The notes: a model not told the origin generated them from the sequence alone. A DNA stretch of 64,000 nt from Clostridium aminobutyricum (GCF_017255415.1 NZ_JAFJZZ010000001.1:1258863-1322862), one strand, 5' to 3'; positions 36,570-46,366 are shown, numbered from the stretch's first letter. Numbers and translations are program-made.

Positions 36570-37967
36570 TTATACCGGATAAACCATATCCTCTTCATTT
36601 AACAAATTTGAATCAATCTTATACTGCTGTACTTCTCTTTTCTTAAAGAAATCCTCTGCCGGTTTTGGGAACATCGCTTTTGTGAGCACATCTTCTTCCT
36701 GCTCCATATACCTTGCGCAGTCACGTTTTACGGCCTCCAATTCAGGTTCTATTAAATCCGCAGGTCTGCATGTAATCTGCTCTTCCTCTCCGATAATTTT
36801 CTTTACGATCTCTTCTTTTATCGGCAAAGTCGTCTTCCCGTACATTCCTTTTACCAACATCCGGACTTCATTGGGAACCATTTTATACCGTTCACCCATT
36901 ACAACATTCATGACCGCTTGAGTTCCCACAATCTGACTGGTTGGCGTAACCAGCGGCGGATAGCCAAGATCTTCACGAACTCTCGGGACTTCCTTTAATA
37001 CTTCTTCAAATTTATCCATCGCATTGGATTGTTTCAGTTGAGAAACCAAGTTTGAAAGCATTCCGCCCGGAACCTGGTACATCAAGGTCTTGATGTCTAC
37101 CCCCATCAGCTTTGGATCCATCAGTCCGGAAGCAATATATTTTTCTCGAATCGGCCTGAAATGCTCCGCAATTTGATTCAGTAAATTCAGGTCTAATCCG
37201 GTATCGTATTCCGTTCCTTGGAATGCCGCCACCAAAGGCTCAGTCGGCGGCTGTGAAGTTCCCTCCGCAAATGGAGATATGGCTGTATCAATAATATCAA
37301 CTCCGGCCTCAACGGCCTTCATATACGTCATACTTCCGAATCCGCTCGTAGCATGCGTATGAAGCTCGATCGGAATAGAAATCTCACTTTTTAACCGCTT
37401 CACTAATTCATAGGTATTGTAAGGATCCAATAAGCCAGCCATATCTTTAATGCATAAAGAATCTGCACCCATTTGTTCTATTTCCTTAGCGAGGCTGATA
37501 AACACTTCATTGGTGTGAACCGGACTTCGTGTATAAGAAATAGTTCCTTGTGCATGCCCTCCGAATCGTTTTGTTGCTTCAATGGCTCTTTGAAGATTTC
37601 TAGTATCATTGAGCGCATCAAAAATTCTTATTATATCAATCCCGTTAGCAATTGCTCTTTCTACAAACTTATCAACAACATCGTCTGCATAATGTTTATA
37701 ACCAAGCAAATTCTGCCCTCTTAATAGCATTTGCAGCTTTGTCTTTTTAACCCTTTCCCGAATCGCTCTTAGCCTTTCCCATGGGTCTTCATCCAGAAAT
37801 CTGAGACACGCGTCATAGGTTGCGCCTCCCCACATCTCAAGAGCATTATAGCCGACACTATCCATGACTTCCAATATCGGCAGCATCTCATCAGTCTTCA
37901 TTCTTGTTGCGATGAGCGACTGATGACCATCTCTTAAGACGGTTTCCGTTATCTTTACTTTTGCCAT
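36570..37967 (-). CDS. oadA: Oxaloacetate decarboxylase subunit alpha / carboxyltransferase
   Basis: The carboxyltransferase TIM barrel plus conserved PYC/OADA domain, 465 residues. The opening TETVLRDGHQSLIATRM, the metal and substrate segment IDIIRIFDALNDTRN near residue 110 and LHTHATSGFG with the metal His near 205 are visible. There is no C-terminal biotinyl domain and no MKM motif, so the biotin carrier must be encoded elsewhere. It could serve a Na+-pumping oxaloacetate decarboxylase, methylmalonyl-CoA decarboxylase or a split pyruvate carboxylase. No partner subunit is adjacent. Confidence 0.88.
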   Translation of the reverse strand: MAKVKITETVLRDGHQSLIATRMKTDEMLPILEVMDSVGYNALEMWGGATYDACLRFLDEDPWERLRAIRERVKKTKLQMLLRGQNLLGYKHYADDVVDKFVERAIANGIDIIRIFDALNDTRNLQRAIEATKRFGGHAQGTISYTRSPVHTNEVFISLAKEIEQMGADSLCIKDMAGLLDPYNTYELVKRLKSEISIPIELHTHATSGFGSMTYMKAVEAGVDIIDTAISPFAEGTSQPPTEPLVAAFQGTEYDTGLDLNLLNQIAEHFRPIREKYIASGLMDPKLMGVDIKTLMYQVPGGMLSNLVSQLKQSNAMDKFEEVLKEVPRVREDLGYPPLVTPTSQIVGTQAVMNVVMGERYKMVPNEVRMLVKGMYGKTTLPIKEEIVKKIIGEEEQITCRPADLIEPELEAVKRDCARYMEQEEDVLTKAMFPKPAEDFFKKREVQQYKIDSNLLNEEDMVYPV

Positions 37968-38266
37968 TATTAACCTCCCATAGTATTTAAACTTCCAATA
38001 AAAGCAGATGCTATATTGTCAAAAACTATAGCAGAATAAAATTATCTGTGATTCCGTTACCATTAGATCTTATTAAGTGTGATACCTTTTTCTATTTTGT
38101 ACGACATCTATAAAAATATTCCATCATCAACATGCCGTTGTTACTTACAAGGGAACGCTATTCCCTCGAAACATCCTTGCATGAGCTAGCTCTTTTCTTT
38201 TAAAGCAGTTTAACCTTTTATTCCGCATTACCTCTTTACGGTAAAAAATTGTCCTTGCAATCACTC
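37968..38266. other. Intergenic region without recognised gene
   Basis: About 300 bases between oadA and the MoaA-like gene. I see small inverted repeats (GGGAA/TTCCC near 38150; TTACC/GGTAA near 38227) but no clear terminator, promoter or conserved RNA. Confidence 0.5.
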
Positions 38267-39187
38267 CTAATTTTCAGCAATAGGAGTCTTTTCTTCTTTG
38301 TTTGATAGGGCCTGTTTTAAAGCCTCCATCAGCTCTTCTTCATCGTTTGCCGCAAGTGCAAGTTTCAAATCAACGACTTGATTTGCATGAGGACCGCATT
38401 GTAGTTTCCCATCCGGGGTTAATTCAATCTGATCAAATGGTTCGTAGGACGAACTGCTGACAGGACTGACAAAACTGATCGTACCCCTTGCACCCGGGTA
38501 TTTAAATAGTTCTTCCGTCTCTTCCTCTGTTCCCACCTTTCTTAAGGAAGGCAGCTTAGCTTTAATTTCATCGTTAGAAATATAAGCTTCTTGAGTTACT
38601 TCTGCATAGTTACCCTTCGGTGTCATTTCGATAAACCGAATGCCTACCTCGTGTTGGAAGGTTAACTGAACAAAATCTAAAATTTCATCCTCATTAAATC
38701 CTTTCATAACAACCGTGTGAATACTTACCGGTTTCAATTTTGCTCCTGTAGCTGCATTAATTCCTGCTATGACTTCATCCATATCTCCGCCGCCGGTCAT
38801 TTCCGTAAATCGACTATTTCTCATCGAGTCCAAACTGATATTTACTTTGCTTAAGCCTGCCTCTTTCAAGTCCTTCACATAATCGGTCAGCAACGAACCG
38901 TTTGTAGTCATTTCCACTTCCTGCACGCCTTCCATACCGGTCAGCATTTTCACAAGCTTAACAATGCCTTTTCTCAGAAGAGGTTCGCCGCCGGCCAGCC
39001 TAAATTTCGTAATGCCTAATTTTACTGCCGCCTGTGCAATCCTTTCGATTTCTTCGAAGTTCAATATATTACTCTGGTCAATATCTGAAGCATCTTTTTT
39101 AGCTGAGCTGTACTTATAATCAAAATTATTTTCATCTGTTACAGATATTTTCATATAATTCATGTCTCTTCCAAAACTGTCCTTCAT
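38267..39187 (-). CDS. MoaA-like protein lacking radical-SAM cysteines
   Basis: A 306-residue homologue of the radical SAM enzyme MoaA, recognisable throughout: DSFGRDMNYMKISVTD, FRLAGGEPLLRKG, VEMTTNGSLLTDYV, KVNISLDSM, GIRFIEMTPKG and ELTPDGKLQCGP. Where MoaA has TDRCNFRCxYC, this reads TDENNFDYKYSS, so all three cluster cysteines are gone. The second cluster motif FCxxCNRLRLT reads SYEPFDQIELT, leaving one Cys (LQCGP). The frame is open over the full family length. I set the start at ATG 39187 after GGAGGAACAA. It cannot be a normal radical SAM enzyme; function unknown. Confidence 0.8.
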   Translation of the reverse strand: MKDSFGRDMNYMKISVTDENNFDYKYSSAKKDASDIDQSNILNFEEIERIAQAAVKLGITKFRLAGGEPLLRKGIVKLVKMLTGMEGVQEVEMTTNGSLLTDYVKDLKEAGLSKVNISLDSMRNSRFTEMTGGGDMDEVIAGINAATGAKLKPVSIHTVVMKGFNEDEILDFVQLTFQHEVGIRFIEMTPKGNYAEVTQEAYISNDEIKAKLPSLRKVGTEEETEELFKYPGARGTISFVSPVSSSSYEPFDQIELTPDGKLQCGPHANQVVDLKLALAANDEEELMEALKQALSNKEEKTPIAEN

Positions 39188-39487
39188 TTGTTCCTCCATT
39201 TATTTGTATTCGCTAAAATTTTTATTATCTAACTTTTTTATTCTACCATTTTTTATGATTATAAGTCAATTATTCTAATAGTAATATATTAAACAAAACG
39301 GATTTAACCTCTTTTATTGAACGCGCGTCCAAAAATTAACTTTACAAATATTATGAAATTACTAGACTTGTTATGCTATTGAGGTTAATATATTGTTGAT
39401 GAGTTCTAATTTAAATGGAGAAGCCATCTTTTTTCATCTAGTAGAGTTCTTCGGAAAAAATTTTAGGGAAGTCAAAGGAGTAAACGC

Positions 39488-40066
39488 TTGAACATATCAG
39501 ATGCAAAATTAAAAAGCTGGATTGCTTTCATCATGCGCAATAAAACTGAAATCGGCACATTATTGGATTATTTCGATCCACGTGATATAGAAAATGGCAT
39601 TCTTACCATTCCTGAATCGTTCATCAATTCCGGTCTGAAGATGAGAATAATGGATCATTTGCAAGATTATGTAGATGACTATCGAATTGCCTTTGAAAAT
39701 AATCGGATCTATCTGCATCTAAAACTGCACCTAAAACAGATTGGACCGATAGAAGCAAAATACCTGATTGGAATAACAGATTTTAGATTTTCCGATGATT
39801 GCCGGCGAATTTACGGCACCTTCCAAGAGGAAGTCAAGTCCTTGGGGAATATGTTGCAGGCAATGGCTTTAAAAGCGGCCTGCTCCAATAGCACTTGTCT
39901 TCAAAAGGCCTTGCGCTTTACAAATTGCGATTTTATATTTGTAGACGGAAACCGTATTATGATTGATTTAGATCGATTTGAATTAGCTCAAAAAGTTCCT
40001 TCTAACTTAGAGCTAAACTATGTAGAATGTGACAATGGCTATTTAAAGCTTAATTTTAATTATTGA
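39488..40066 (+). CDS. Hypothetical protein
   Basis: A 192-residue soluble protein with no family I recognise. It is rich in charged and aromatic residues, with no signal peptide or membrane segment and a Cys pair in the middle (KAACSNSTCLQKA). The start is TTG with AAAGGAG 7 bases upstream. It is followed after 44 bases by the phosphodiesterase gene, so the two may be co-transcribed. The 290 bases before it, up to the MoaA-like gene, show no other gene. Confidence 0.7.
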   Translation: MNISDAKLKSWIAFIMRNKTEIGTLLDYFDPRDIENGILTIPESFINSGLKMRIMDHLQDYVDDYRIAFENNRIYLHLKLHLKQIGPIEAKYLIGITDFRFSDDCRRIYGTFQEEVKSLGNMLQAMALKAACSNSTCLQKALRFTNCDFIFVDGNRIMIDLDRFELAQKVPSNLELNYVECDNGYLKLNFNY

Positions 40067-40109
40067 GGATAAGCAGAATGTATTTGCTTTCATTATTTAG
40101 GAGAAAACA

Positions 40110-40661
40110 TTGAAACTATTTGTAATAAGTGATACCCATGGGAAGTTGGATAAAGTATTGGAGGTCTGTAAAAAGCTCACCGCTGTCGACCTTATCCTCC
40201 ATCTCGGCGACTGCAGCAAAGATGCAGAGGAACTCGAAAAAGTTTTGGGTATTGACGTTCTTTCCGTCAAAGGAAATATGGACGGTTCCTACAGTCCTTC
40301 CGATTATAAAATTCTGGAAACCGAATGCGGCAAGCTTTATCTGGCTCATGGGCATATGGAAAATGTAAAGGCAACCTACCAAAATATCTATTATCGTGCA
40401 GAAGAATGCGGCTGCATTGCCGCCCTATTCGGACATACGCATAAGCCGGTGTTCGAAGAAGTCAACGGCATTCATTTAATAAACCCCGGCAGCTTATCCT
40501 TGCCTTCTGACGGTACACAAGGCTCTTACGCCATCGTTCACACCTCTCCAGAGGGATTGACAGGCTCCATTGTTTATTATTCGTCTATTCAAAAAAATAA
40601 GCCCCAAAAAGTGCAAGGGGGCTACATTAGAGGACTTTTAAACTATAGTGACCGATTTTAA
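40110..40661 (+). CDS. yfcE: YfcE/MJ0936-type metallophosphodiesterase
   Basis: A calcineurin-like phosphoesterase of 183 residues. Metal motifs are all present: ISDTHGKLDK, LILHLGDCS, VKGNMD, LAHGHMENV and LFGHTHKP, then NPGSLSLPSDG. Family members hydrolyse phosphodiesters such as bis-pNPP; the natural substrate is uncertain. The start is TTG with AGGAGAAAACA before it. The C-terminal tail of about 25 residues is longer than in the shortest homologues. A strong terminator follows. Confidence 0.9.
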   Translation: MKLFVISDTHGKLDKVLEVCKKLTAVDLILHLGDCSKDAEELEKVLGIDVLSVKGNMDGSYSPSDYKILETECGKLYLAHGHMENVKATYQNIYYRAEECGCIAALFGHTHKPVFEEVNGIHLINPGSLSLPSDGTQGSYAIVHTSPEGLTGSIVYYSSIQKNKPQKVQGGYIRGLLNYSDRF

Positions 40662-40685
40662 TGATTCGTTGAAGAGTCTGAACTT

Positions 40686-40710
40686 AAAAAAAGGGGATTA
40701 TCCCCTTTTT
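40686..40710. terminator. Bidirectional terminator after yfcE
   Basis: AAGGGGA-TTA-TCCCCTT flanked by A and T runs on either side. It works in both directions and overlaps the end of the converging thioesterase gene. Confidence 0.85.
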
Positions 40711-41162
40711 TCTGTTGTTGTATCAATAGACATATAAACCGCTGCTGCCGTAGCAACGAGTTTGCCCGTCTTCCCGCTGTACGCTTCTCCCCTTAGCTGG
40801 ATGATTCTTTTACCTGTAGCAGTTGCAATGCATTTTACGACGAATACATCTCCCATGTCCACCGGGCGAATGTATTTTACTTCTATACTTACCGTCGGGG
40901 CCCAATTACTTCCTGCGTAGAATCTGGATAGTACGCCCATTGAAAAGTCAAAGGCAGTGCACATGACTCCTCCATGCATAAAGCCAACTCGGTTTTCTTC
41001 CCATGGTAAAACCGGAAATTCAAATGTCATCGAAGATTCTTCAAAAGAACAACTCTTTCCTCGCACCTGTAAAAGCCCATTGGTTATATTTTTTTGTTCG
41101 TTATACGTTTCTTCAACGGAAAATTTTAAGAATTCTTCCATTCGCTTTTGTTCTGCCATCAT
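40698..41162 (-). CDS. PaaI-type hotdog thioesterase
   Basis: A hotdog-fold protein of 154 residues. The PaaI-type motif VGFMHGGVMCTAFDFSMGVL places a catalytic Asp on the central helix, and the later strand VSIEVKYIRPVDMGDVF is typical. It probably hydrolyses an acyl-CoA thioester. The substrate is unknown. GGGAGAACATG marks the start. It stands alone. Confidence 0.85.
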   Translation of the reverse strand: MMAEQKRMEEFLKFSVEETYNEQKNITNGLLQVRGKSCSFEESSMTFEFPVLPWEENRVGFMHGGVMCTAFDFSMGVLSRFYAGSNWAPTVSIEVKYIRPVDMGDVFVVKCIATATGKRIIQLRGEAYSGKTGKLVATAAAVYMSIDTTTEKRG

Positions 41163-41339
41163 GTTCTCCCTATCTATACAACCGTATTTTATTCATTTCC
41201 TCTTTTAACGCAGCTTTCATGAGTTCCTTCAAACTCCTTTTTTACAATTATACTTTTCTCCGTCTATTATTGCAAATGTAAAACCACCATTCAGCACCTT
41301 CACCATTACTTGTTATAAATACAATTCATGGTATTTGGC

Positions 41340-42251
41340 TTATTTCATACTTTCAACAGGAAAAAGGGAATCCAAACAATTGTTTTCCGCCGCAGTTAAT
41401 AGTCTCACGGAGAAGTCGTCTGCATCTGCCGATAAATATTTATAGAGAGCTGTGTTGCCGCCATAAACATGCTTTATGATCGTATGAATGATCTCGTTGA
41501 TTTTCTCTTTCAATTCGGCCTTATTCTTTCCTTGAACAAACTCTTTGATAACGGTCAAATCCTCTTTCTCTATTTTTAATGATGAAATTTGTTTCTGTGC
41601 AAGGAAGCAGCCTGCGGCGTTCTCTAAAACAATGCTGGCAGCATTTATAAACAGTTCATTGTAATTCTCATCAAATCGTTTCAGCAAACGGATGATAACA
41701 TCTTCTGAAAAGGCTTTCAGAAAGAGTTGTTCTAAAAAAATATACTCTAGATATTGATAAATAGCATCGATTCCGGATAAATGGTGTACTGATTTTATGG
41801 TCGGATAATCCAACGTTAAAATATGGTTTTCGGGATTGAACTTTGCATCGTAATACTGAAAAAAAGCAGGCATTCCTTTTACGACGGTATCATAATACGC
41901 GATATTCTCGTAGGCTCTAAAATCCTCCATGATGTGATTATATAATACTAAAGCCTTTTTAACTTTTTTAATTACCAGTCCATATCCCTCTTCATAGGCG
42001 TCTTTTGCGGATTTGTTATTTCCACTCATCCTTAAATTTAGTTTCTTCCGATGAACCTCTTCCGGATCGAGATCAGCATCTCCATGCTCACGAGCCTGAG
42101 CATCCTCTCGAATACAATACACTATCGCCGACAACAGCATTTTCGCAGTTTCATAAGTTATGGACGAGCTCTCATTGGATGTATATTGGATAGTCAGTTT
42201 TTCAACGAGCGGAAGGAGCTCCTCCATGTTATAATTTATCCCGTTCATCAT
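41340..42251 (-). CDS. DUF6179-family protein
   Basis: About 303 residues, mostly helical, without signal peptide or membrane segment. It resembles the clostridial DUF6179 family, which has no known function. I chose the start at ATG 42251, preceded by GAGAGGAAATATACG. The gene overlaps the end of the DUF6323 gene by about 23 bases, and the two probably act together. Family names here are from memory, so treat them as likely. Confidence 0.65.
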   Translation of the reverse strand: MMNGINYNMEELLPLVEKLTIQYTSNESSSITYETAKMLLSAIVYCIREDAQAREHGDADLDPEEVHRKKLNLRMSGNNKSAKDAYEEGYGLVIKKVKKALVLYNHIMEDFRAYENIAYYDTVVKGMPAFFQYYDAKFNPENHILTLDYPTIKSVHHLSGIDAIYQYLEYIFLEQLFLKAFSEDVIIRLLKRFDENYNELFINAASIVLENAAGCFLAQKQISSLKIEKEDLTVIKEFVQGKNKAELKEKINEIIHTIIKHVYGGNTALYKYLSADADDFSVRLLTAAENNCLDSLFPVESMK

Positions 42252-42702
42252 CGTATATTTCCTCTCTACTTTCACCGGCACGAATGCTTCTTGCTAATTC
42301 GTCCAGACAAGTTTCTTCCAAGTACTCTAATGATCCTTGACACGAGCCGTCAAAATGATGCTTCATGAATTCTAAAAGCTCATCATCACTAATCTCATCT
42401 AAACACTCATTTTTATATTGATAAAATATGTCCTGCAATACGGCCAAGGTATCGGCATAATTTTCCTGATAAATATAAGGTGAATCACAAAAATGGTAAA
42501 TTAATTTTGAAAGGATGCCTTCACCAAATTCAATGCGCTCAGTTTCTTTTAATGTCTCCCTCCTGCTCTTCATTAACATCGATGCATTTTCTTCTGACAA
42601 GGTCACACCAAACTGACTTGATAATTGATTCGAAGAAATGATCTTCTCCAGTTCCTGTTTCTGCTTACCGGCCAACATGATTTGAAGTAATTCTTCTTTC
42701 AT
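42229..42702 (-). CDS. DUF6323-family protein
   Basis: A 157-residue acidic, helical protein. The stretch VEFGEGILPKLIY-like (here IEFGEGILSKLIYHFCDSPY) and FDGSCQGSLEYLEE recall the DUF6323 family. It has no known function. It is first of a two-gene operon with the DUF6179 gene, which it overlaps. No RNA or regulatory feature is evident upstream apart from a terminator of the rbs operon on the other side. Confidence 0.65.
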   Translation of the reverse strand: MKEELLQIMLAGKQKQELEKIISSNQLSSQFGVTLSEENASMLMKSRRETLKETERIEFGEGILSKLIYHFCDSPYIYQENYADTLAVLQDIFYQYKNECLDEISDDELLEFMKHHFDGSCQGSLEYLEETCLDELARSIRAGESREEIYDDERDKL

Positions 42703-42830
42703 AGAAAATCCCCCTTTCTCTTAATAATTGATTCTACTCCCGGGGAATAATCATTACAACTCTTGAAATTTCAGCGATTTTATGGTAATATAATAGTGTA
42801 AAATGATATAAATTTTTATTGAACAGATAA

Positions 42831-42867
42831 AAAGATACCGGCAGAAACTGCTTCTGCCGGTATCTTT
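42831..42867 (-). terminator. Terminator after rbsB
   Basis: A perfect 16-bp stem, AAAGATACCGGCAGAA against TTCTGCCGGTATCTTT, with a 5-base loop. The minus-strand exit is TTTTTATC. It ends the ribose operon. Confidence 0.92.
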
Positions 42868-42896
42868 CGTATCTCGATCATTTAATTTTTCATTCC

Positions 42897-43802
42897 TTAT
42901 TCCGTTACAAGTTGAAGATCTACTGGGATATAGGAGTCTACGGTTTCTCCGTCCAGTACTTTCATTGCGGTATCAACACCCTTACCACCAATTTCTTTTG
43001 GAAGCTGTTGTACAGTTGCAGCCATATCTCCGGCTTTCACTGCTTTCACAGCATCATCGGTTGCATCAAATCCAACTACTAAAATATCTCTTCCGGATGC
43101 TTTAATAGCCTCCAATGCTCCTAACGCCATTTCATCATTATGTGCAAATACTGCGTTAATTTCCGGCTTTGCCTGAAGAATATTTTCCATTACGGATAAA
43201 CCCTGTGCTCTATCGAAATTTGCTGTCTGTCTTGCAACTACTTCGATACTGCTGCCGGAGATTGCGGTGTTAAAGCCTTCGCCTCTGTCTCTAGTTGCAG
43301 AAGCTCCAGGGATTCCTTCCAATTCAACAAGCTTTCCTTTTCCGTCTAACTGTTCAATGATAAATTCTCCGGCCATCTTACCGCCTGCTACATTGTCAGA
43401 AGCAATGTGAGCTACCACTTCACCGGAGTTTGCGGATCTGTCAAGGGTAATTACTGGAATTTTCGCTTCGTTTGCAGCTGCCACAGCATTTCCTACAGCA
43501 TCAGAATCAGTAGGATTGATCAAGATTAGATCCACTTTTTGAGTGATCAAATCTTCAACATTTGACATTTCTGTAGCGGAGTCATCCTGTGAGTCAAGCA
43601 CTACAAGAGTCGCGCCGAGTTCATCCGCTTTCGCCTGTGCCCCGTCTCTCAAATCCACAAAGAACGGATTGTTTAATGTTGATACAACCAAACCGATTGT
43701 TGGGCCTTTTTCTGTTGCGGAATCTTCTGATTTAGAATTACCACATCCAACCGTAGCGATCATCATCAGCAGTACAAGCAACAATGCAAATACTTTTTTC
43801 AT
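42897..43802 (-). CDS. rbsB: Ribose ABC transporter substrate-binding lipoprotein
   Basis: A 301-residue periplasmic-binding-type lipoprotein. The signal peptide ends at the lipobox ATVGC (Cys near 20). The mature domain is type I sugar-binding: [43 protein letters not shown] and [17 protein letters not shown]. It delivers ribose to RbsAC. It is the last gene of the operon, after a 60-base gap and a ribosome site AGGAGG. Confidence 0.94.
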   Translation of the reverse strand: MKKVFALLLVLLMMIATVGCGNSKSEDSATEKGPTIGLVVSTLNNPFFVDLRDGAQAKADELGATLVVLDSQDDSATEMSNVEDLITQKVDLILINPTDSDAVGNAVAAANEAKIPVITLDRSANSGEVVAHIASDNVAGGKMAGEFIIEQLDGKGKLVELEGIPGASATRDRGEGFNTAISGSSIEVVARQTANFDRAQGLSVMENILQAKPEINAVFAHNDEMALGALEAIKASGRDILVVGFDATDDAVKAVKAGDMAATVQQLPKEIGGKGVDTAMKVLDGETVDSYIPVDLQLVTE

Positions 43803-43866
43803 TTTTTTCTCCTCCTTATATCTTGTAATAAAAAATTATATCTCCAACCCAAGCGGGTCAAATTCA

Positions 43867-44835
43867 CTATCGGGAAGATTTTTGTTTCCTGTCGAGCAGA
43901 ACTGCAATAAGAATCACCACACCTTTTGCCACATCCTGATAATAGGAAGGGACTTGTAACAAATTCAATGCGTTGTTCAGAAGGCCAATAATCAGCGCTC
44001 CGATTACGGTTCCCTGAATCGTTCCCACACCGCCGGACATACTGGTACCTCCCAACACTACCGCCGCTATGGCATCTAATTCATAACCGGAACCGGCTGT
44101 AGGCTGTGCGGAACCTAATCTCGCTGTCACCAAAATGCCTGCCAAGGCAGCCAGAAATCCTGCTGCTCCGTACACATACAGTTTTACATTATCGGTCTTA
44201 ATAGCCGAATACATGGTAGCCTCTTCATTCGAGCCGAGTGCATAAATATACCGGCCCATCCTCAGATGCCTTAAAATATAGTAGGCGATGATAAAGACTA
44301 TAATCATGATATAAATCGGAATCGGTATCTGTAGTATATATCCCGTTCCGATCTTCGAAAAAGCTAACGAATGCTCAGCTCCCCTGGCACTGATTGGTCT
44401 CCCCTGCGTGTAAACCAACGTAAGACCTCTCAATAACGTCATGGTCCCAAGGGTTGCAATAAAAGGCTGCAATCTTCCTTTACTGATCAACAAGCCGTTT
44501 ATCAATCCAATACCTAAACCTAACAGTAAAGTCAATAAAACAACAAGAAGGGCATCCATACCGGAAGAGATCAGGGTCGCGGCAATTGCTCCGCAGATCG
44601 CCAAAACAGAACCCACGGAAAGGTCAATACCACCGATCAAAATGGCGAAAGTCATACCTGTTGCTATAACAGCATTGATAGAAGTCTGTCTCAATACGGT
44701 TATGATATTTCCCCAAGTCCAAAAGCGATCATTTAAAATAGACATCAGGATGCACAAAATGAGCAATACGACCATCGGCTTATTTCTTTGTATCATTCCT
44801 GTAAATGATTTTGCGTTGAGCGATACTTTTATCAT
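43867..44835 (-). CDS. rbsC: Ribose ABC transporter permease
   Basis: A BPD_transp_2 permease of 322 residues with about ten membrane segments. The motifs GGIDLSVGSVLAICGAIAA and VVLGGTSMSGGVGTIQGTVI are diagnostic of RbsC-like sugar permeases. The ATG follows the rbsA stop directly, with AGGAAGTAGG before it, so the genes are coupled. Confidence 0.95.
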   Translation of the reverse strand: MIKVSLNAKSFTGMIQRNKPMVVLLILCILMSILNDRFWTWGNIITVLRQTSINAVIATGMTFAILIGGIDLSVGSVLAICGAIAATLISSGMDALLVVLLTLLLGLGIGLINGLLISKGRLQPFIATLGTMTLLRGLTLVYTQGRPISARGAEHSLAFSKIGTGYILQIPIPIYIMIIVFIIAYYILRHLRMGRYIYALGSNEEATMYSAIKTDNVKLYVYGAAGFLAALAGILVTARLGSAQPTAGSGYELDAIAAVVLGGTSMSGGVGTIQGTVIGALIIGLLNNALNLLQVPSYYQDVAKGVVILIAVLLDRKQKSSR

Positions 44836-46332
44836 TTATCCTACTTCCTTTCCTACTGCCAAACTCATGATTTTTTCCTGTGTAGCCTCGTCACGATTTA
44901 ACGTTCCCATCACTTTACCCTCGTGCATCACCAAGATTCGATCACTCATCCCTAAAATTTCCGGAATCTCCGAAGAAATCATGATGATACTCATGCCTTC
45001 CTGTTTAAATTGGTTGATCAATTCATAAATTTCCTTTTTTGCTCCTACATCCACGCCTCTTGTCGGTTCATCTAAAATTAATATTTTAGGATTCGAATCC
45101 AAATTCTTTGCAATCGAAACCTTCTGCTGATTTCCACCGCTGAGGTATTTCAAAAGTTGCTTGGAGCTTGATGTTTTAATAGACATACTCCGCATATATT
45201 TCTGAGTTGTTTCCTCTTCTTTCTTCTTCAGAATATTCCCGACTTTCCCGCTGTAACGTTTCAATGAGGCTAACGTAATATTTTCCCGGACACTCAATCC
45301 CAATACAATTCCGTTTGCCTTTCTATCCTCTGAAACATAGGCGATCCCTTGCTTCAAAGCATCCGCCGGTTCCCTTAATCGAATTTCTTTCTTATTGAGG
45401 AGAATCGTGCCTTTATTCTTTGTATAAATGCCGTACAAGGTTCTAGCCAGCTCTGTTCTTCCCGCCCCCATCAATCCCGCGATTCCAAGGATTTCTCCGT
45501 GATGCAGTTCAAAAGAGACATCCTTAACAAATTGATTGGTAAGCCCTTTGACTTCCAACACCACATTGCCGGCCTCGAAAGAAATTCGAGGATATTGATC
45601 ACTCAGCTTTCTCCCAACCATCATCTCAATAATTTTATCCTCATCCAGTTCATCGATGCTTTTCTCCCCGATCAGTTCCCCGTCTCTCAAAACGGTCACA
45701 TCATCGCAAAGCTCGAAAATCTCCTTCAACCTGTGAGAAATGTAGACAATGCTGTGGCCTTGCTGTTTTAACTCCTTGATTACACTAAATAATTTCTCTG
45801 TTTCGGAAACAGTAAGGGCTCCTGTTGGTTCATCCATAATAATCACTTTGGCATTCAGCGAGAGAGCTTTGGCTATTTCAACAAGCTGCTGCTTTCCAAC
45901 GCTGACATTTTTTACGAGTTCTCTTGGATCCTCGTTTAATCCCAGCTTATCCAGCCATTTTTTTGATTCCGCGTAAAGTTGGCTCCATTTAATGTTCTTA
46001 CGCTTCGTGATAGGTTCCCTACCCAAAAAAATGTTCTCACTAATGGATAAATGCTGAATCAAATTCAGTTCCTGATGTATGATAGCAATTTGGTTATCCT
46101 GCGAATCTTTGGTACTCGTGAAATTAACTTCTTTCCCGTTCATGATAATTTCGCCCGAAGTCTTCGCATAAACACCGGTTAATATTTTCATTAAGGTAGA
46201 TTTCCCAGCACCGTTTTCGCCGATAAGAGCCATTATTTTGCCGTCATAGATGTTGAAATCCACATCCTTCAAAACCGGTACACCAGAAAACTCTTTTCTT
46301 ATATTTTTCATAGAAATTATTTTTTCAGGCAT
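44836..46332 (-). CDS. rbsA: Ribose ABC transporter ATP-binding protein
   Basis: A double ATPase of about 498 residues. Domain 1 has Walker A GENGAGKSTLMK, signature NVSVGKQQLVEIAKAL and Walker B VIIMDEPTGAL. Domain 2 has the degenerate Walker A GLMGAGRTEL, signature LSGGNQQKVSIAK and ILILDEPTRGVDVG. I chose ATG 46332 because GGAGG stands about 8 bases before it; an upstream in-frame ATG at 46356 has none. Confidence 0.96.
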   Translation of the reverse strand: MPEKIISMKNIRKEFSGVPVLKDVDFNIYDGKIMALIGENGAGKSTLMKILTGVYAKTSGEIIMNGKEVNFTSTKDSQDNQIAIIHQELNLIQHLSISENIFLGREPITKRKNIKWSQLYAESKKWLDKLGLNEDPRELVKNVSVGKQQLVEIAKALSLNAKVIIMDEPTGALTVSETEKLFSVIKELKQQGHSIVYISHRLKEIFELCDDVTVLRDGELIGEKSIDELDEDKIIEMMVGRKLSDQYPRISFEAGNVVLEVKGLTNQFVKDVSFELHHGEILGIAGLMGAGRTELARTLYGIYTKNKGTILLNKKEIRLREPADALKQGIAYVSEDRKANGIVLGLSVRENITLASLKRYSGKVGNILKKKEEETTQKYMRSMSIKTSSSKQLLKYLSGGNQQKVSIAKNLDSNPKILILDEPTRGVDVGAKKEIYELINQFKQEGMSIIMISSEIPEILGMSDRILVMHEGKVMGTLNRDEATQEKIMSLAVGKEVG

Positions 46333-46366
46333 AAATAAACCCTCCACATTGGTCATATCGTTCCGT

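Noticed and set aside
38267..39187. Annotation as functional moaA
   Set aside because: All three radical-SAM cysteines and two of the second cluster's motif cysteines are replaced, and no other molybdopterin gene is adjacent.
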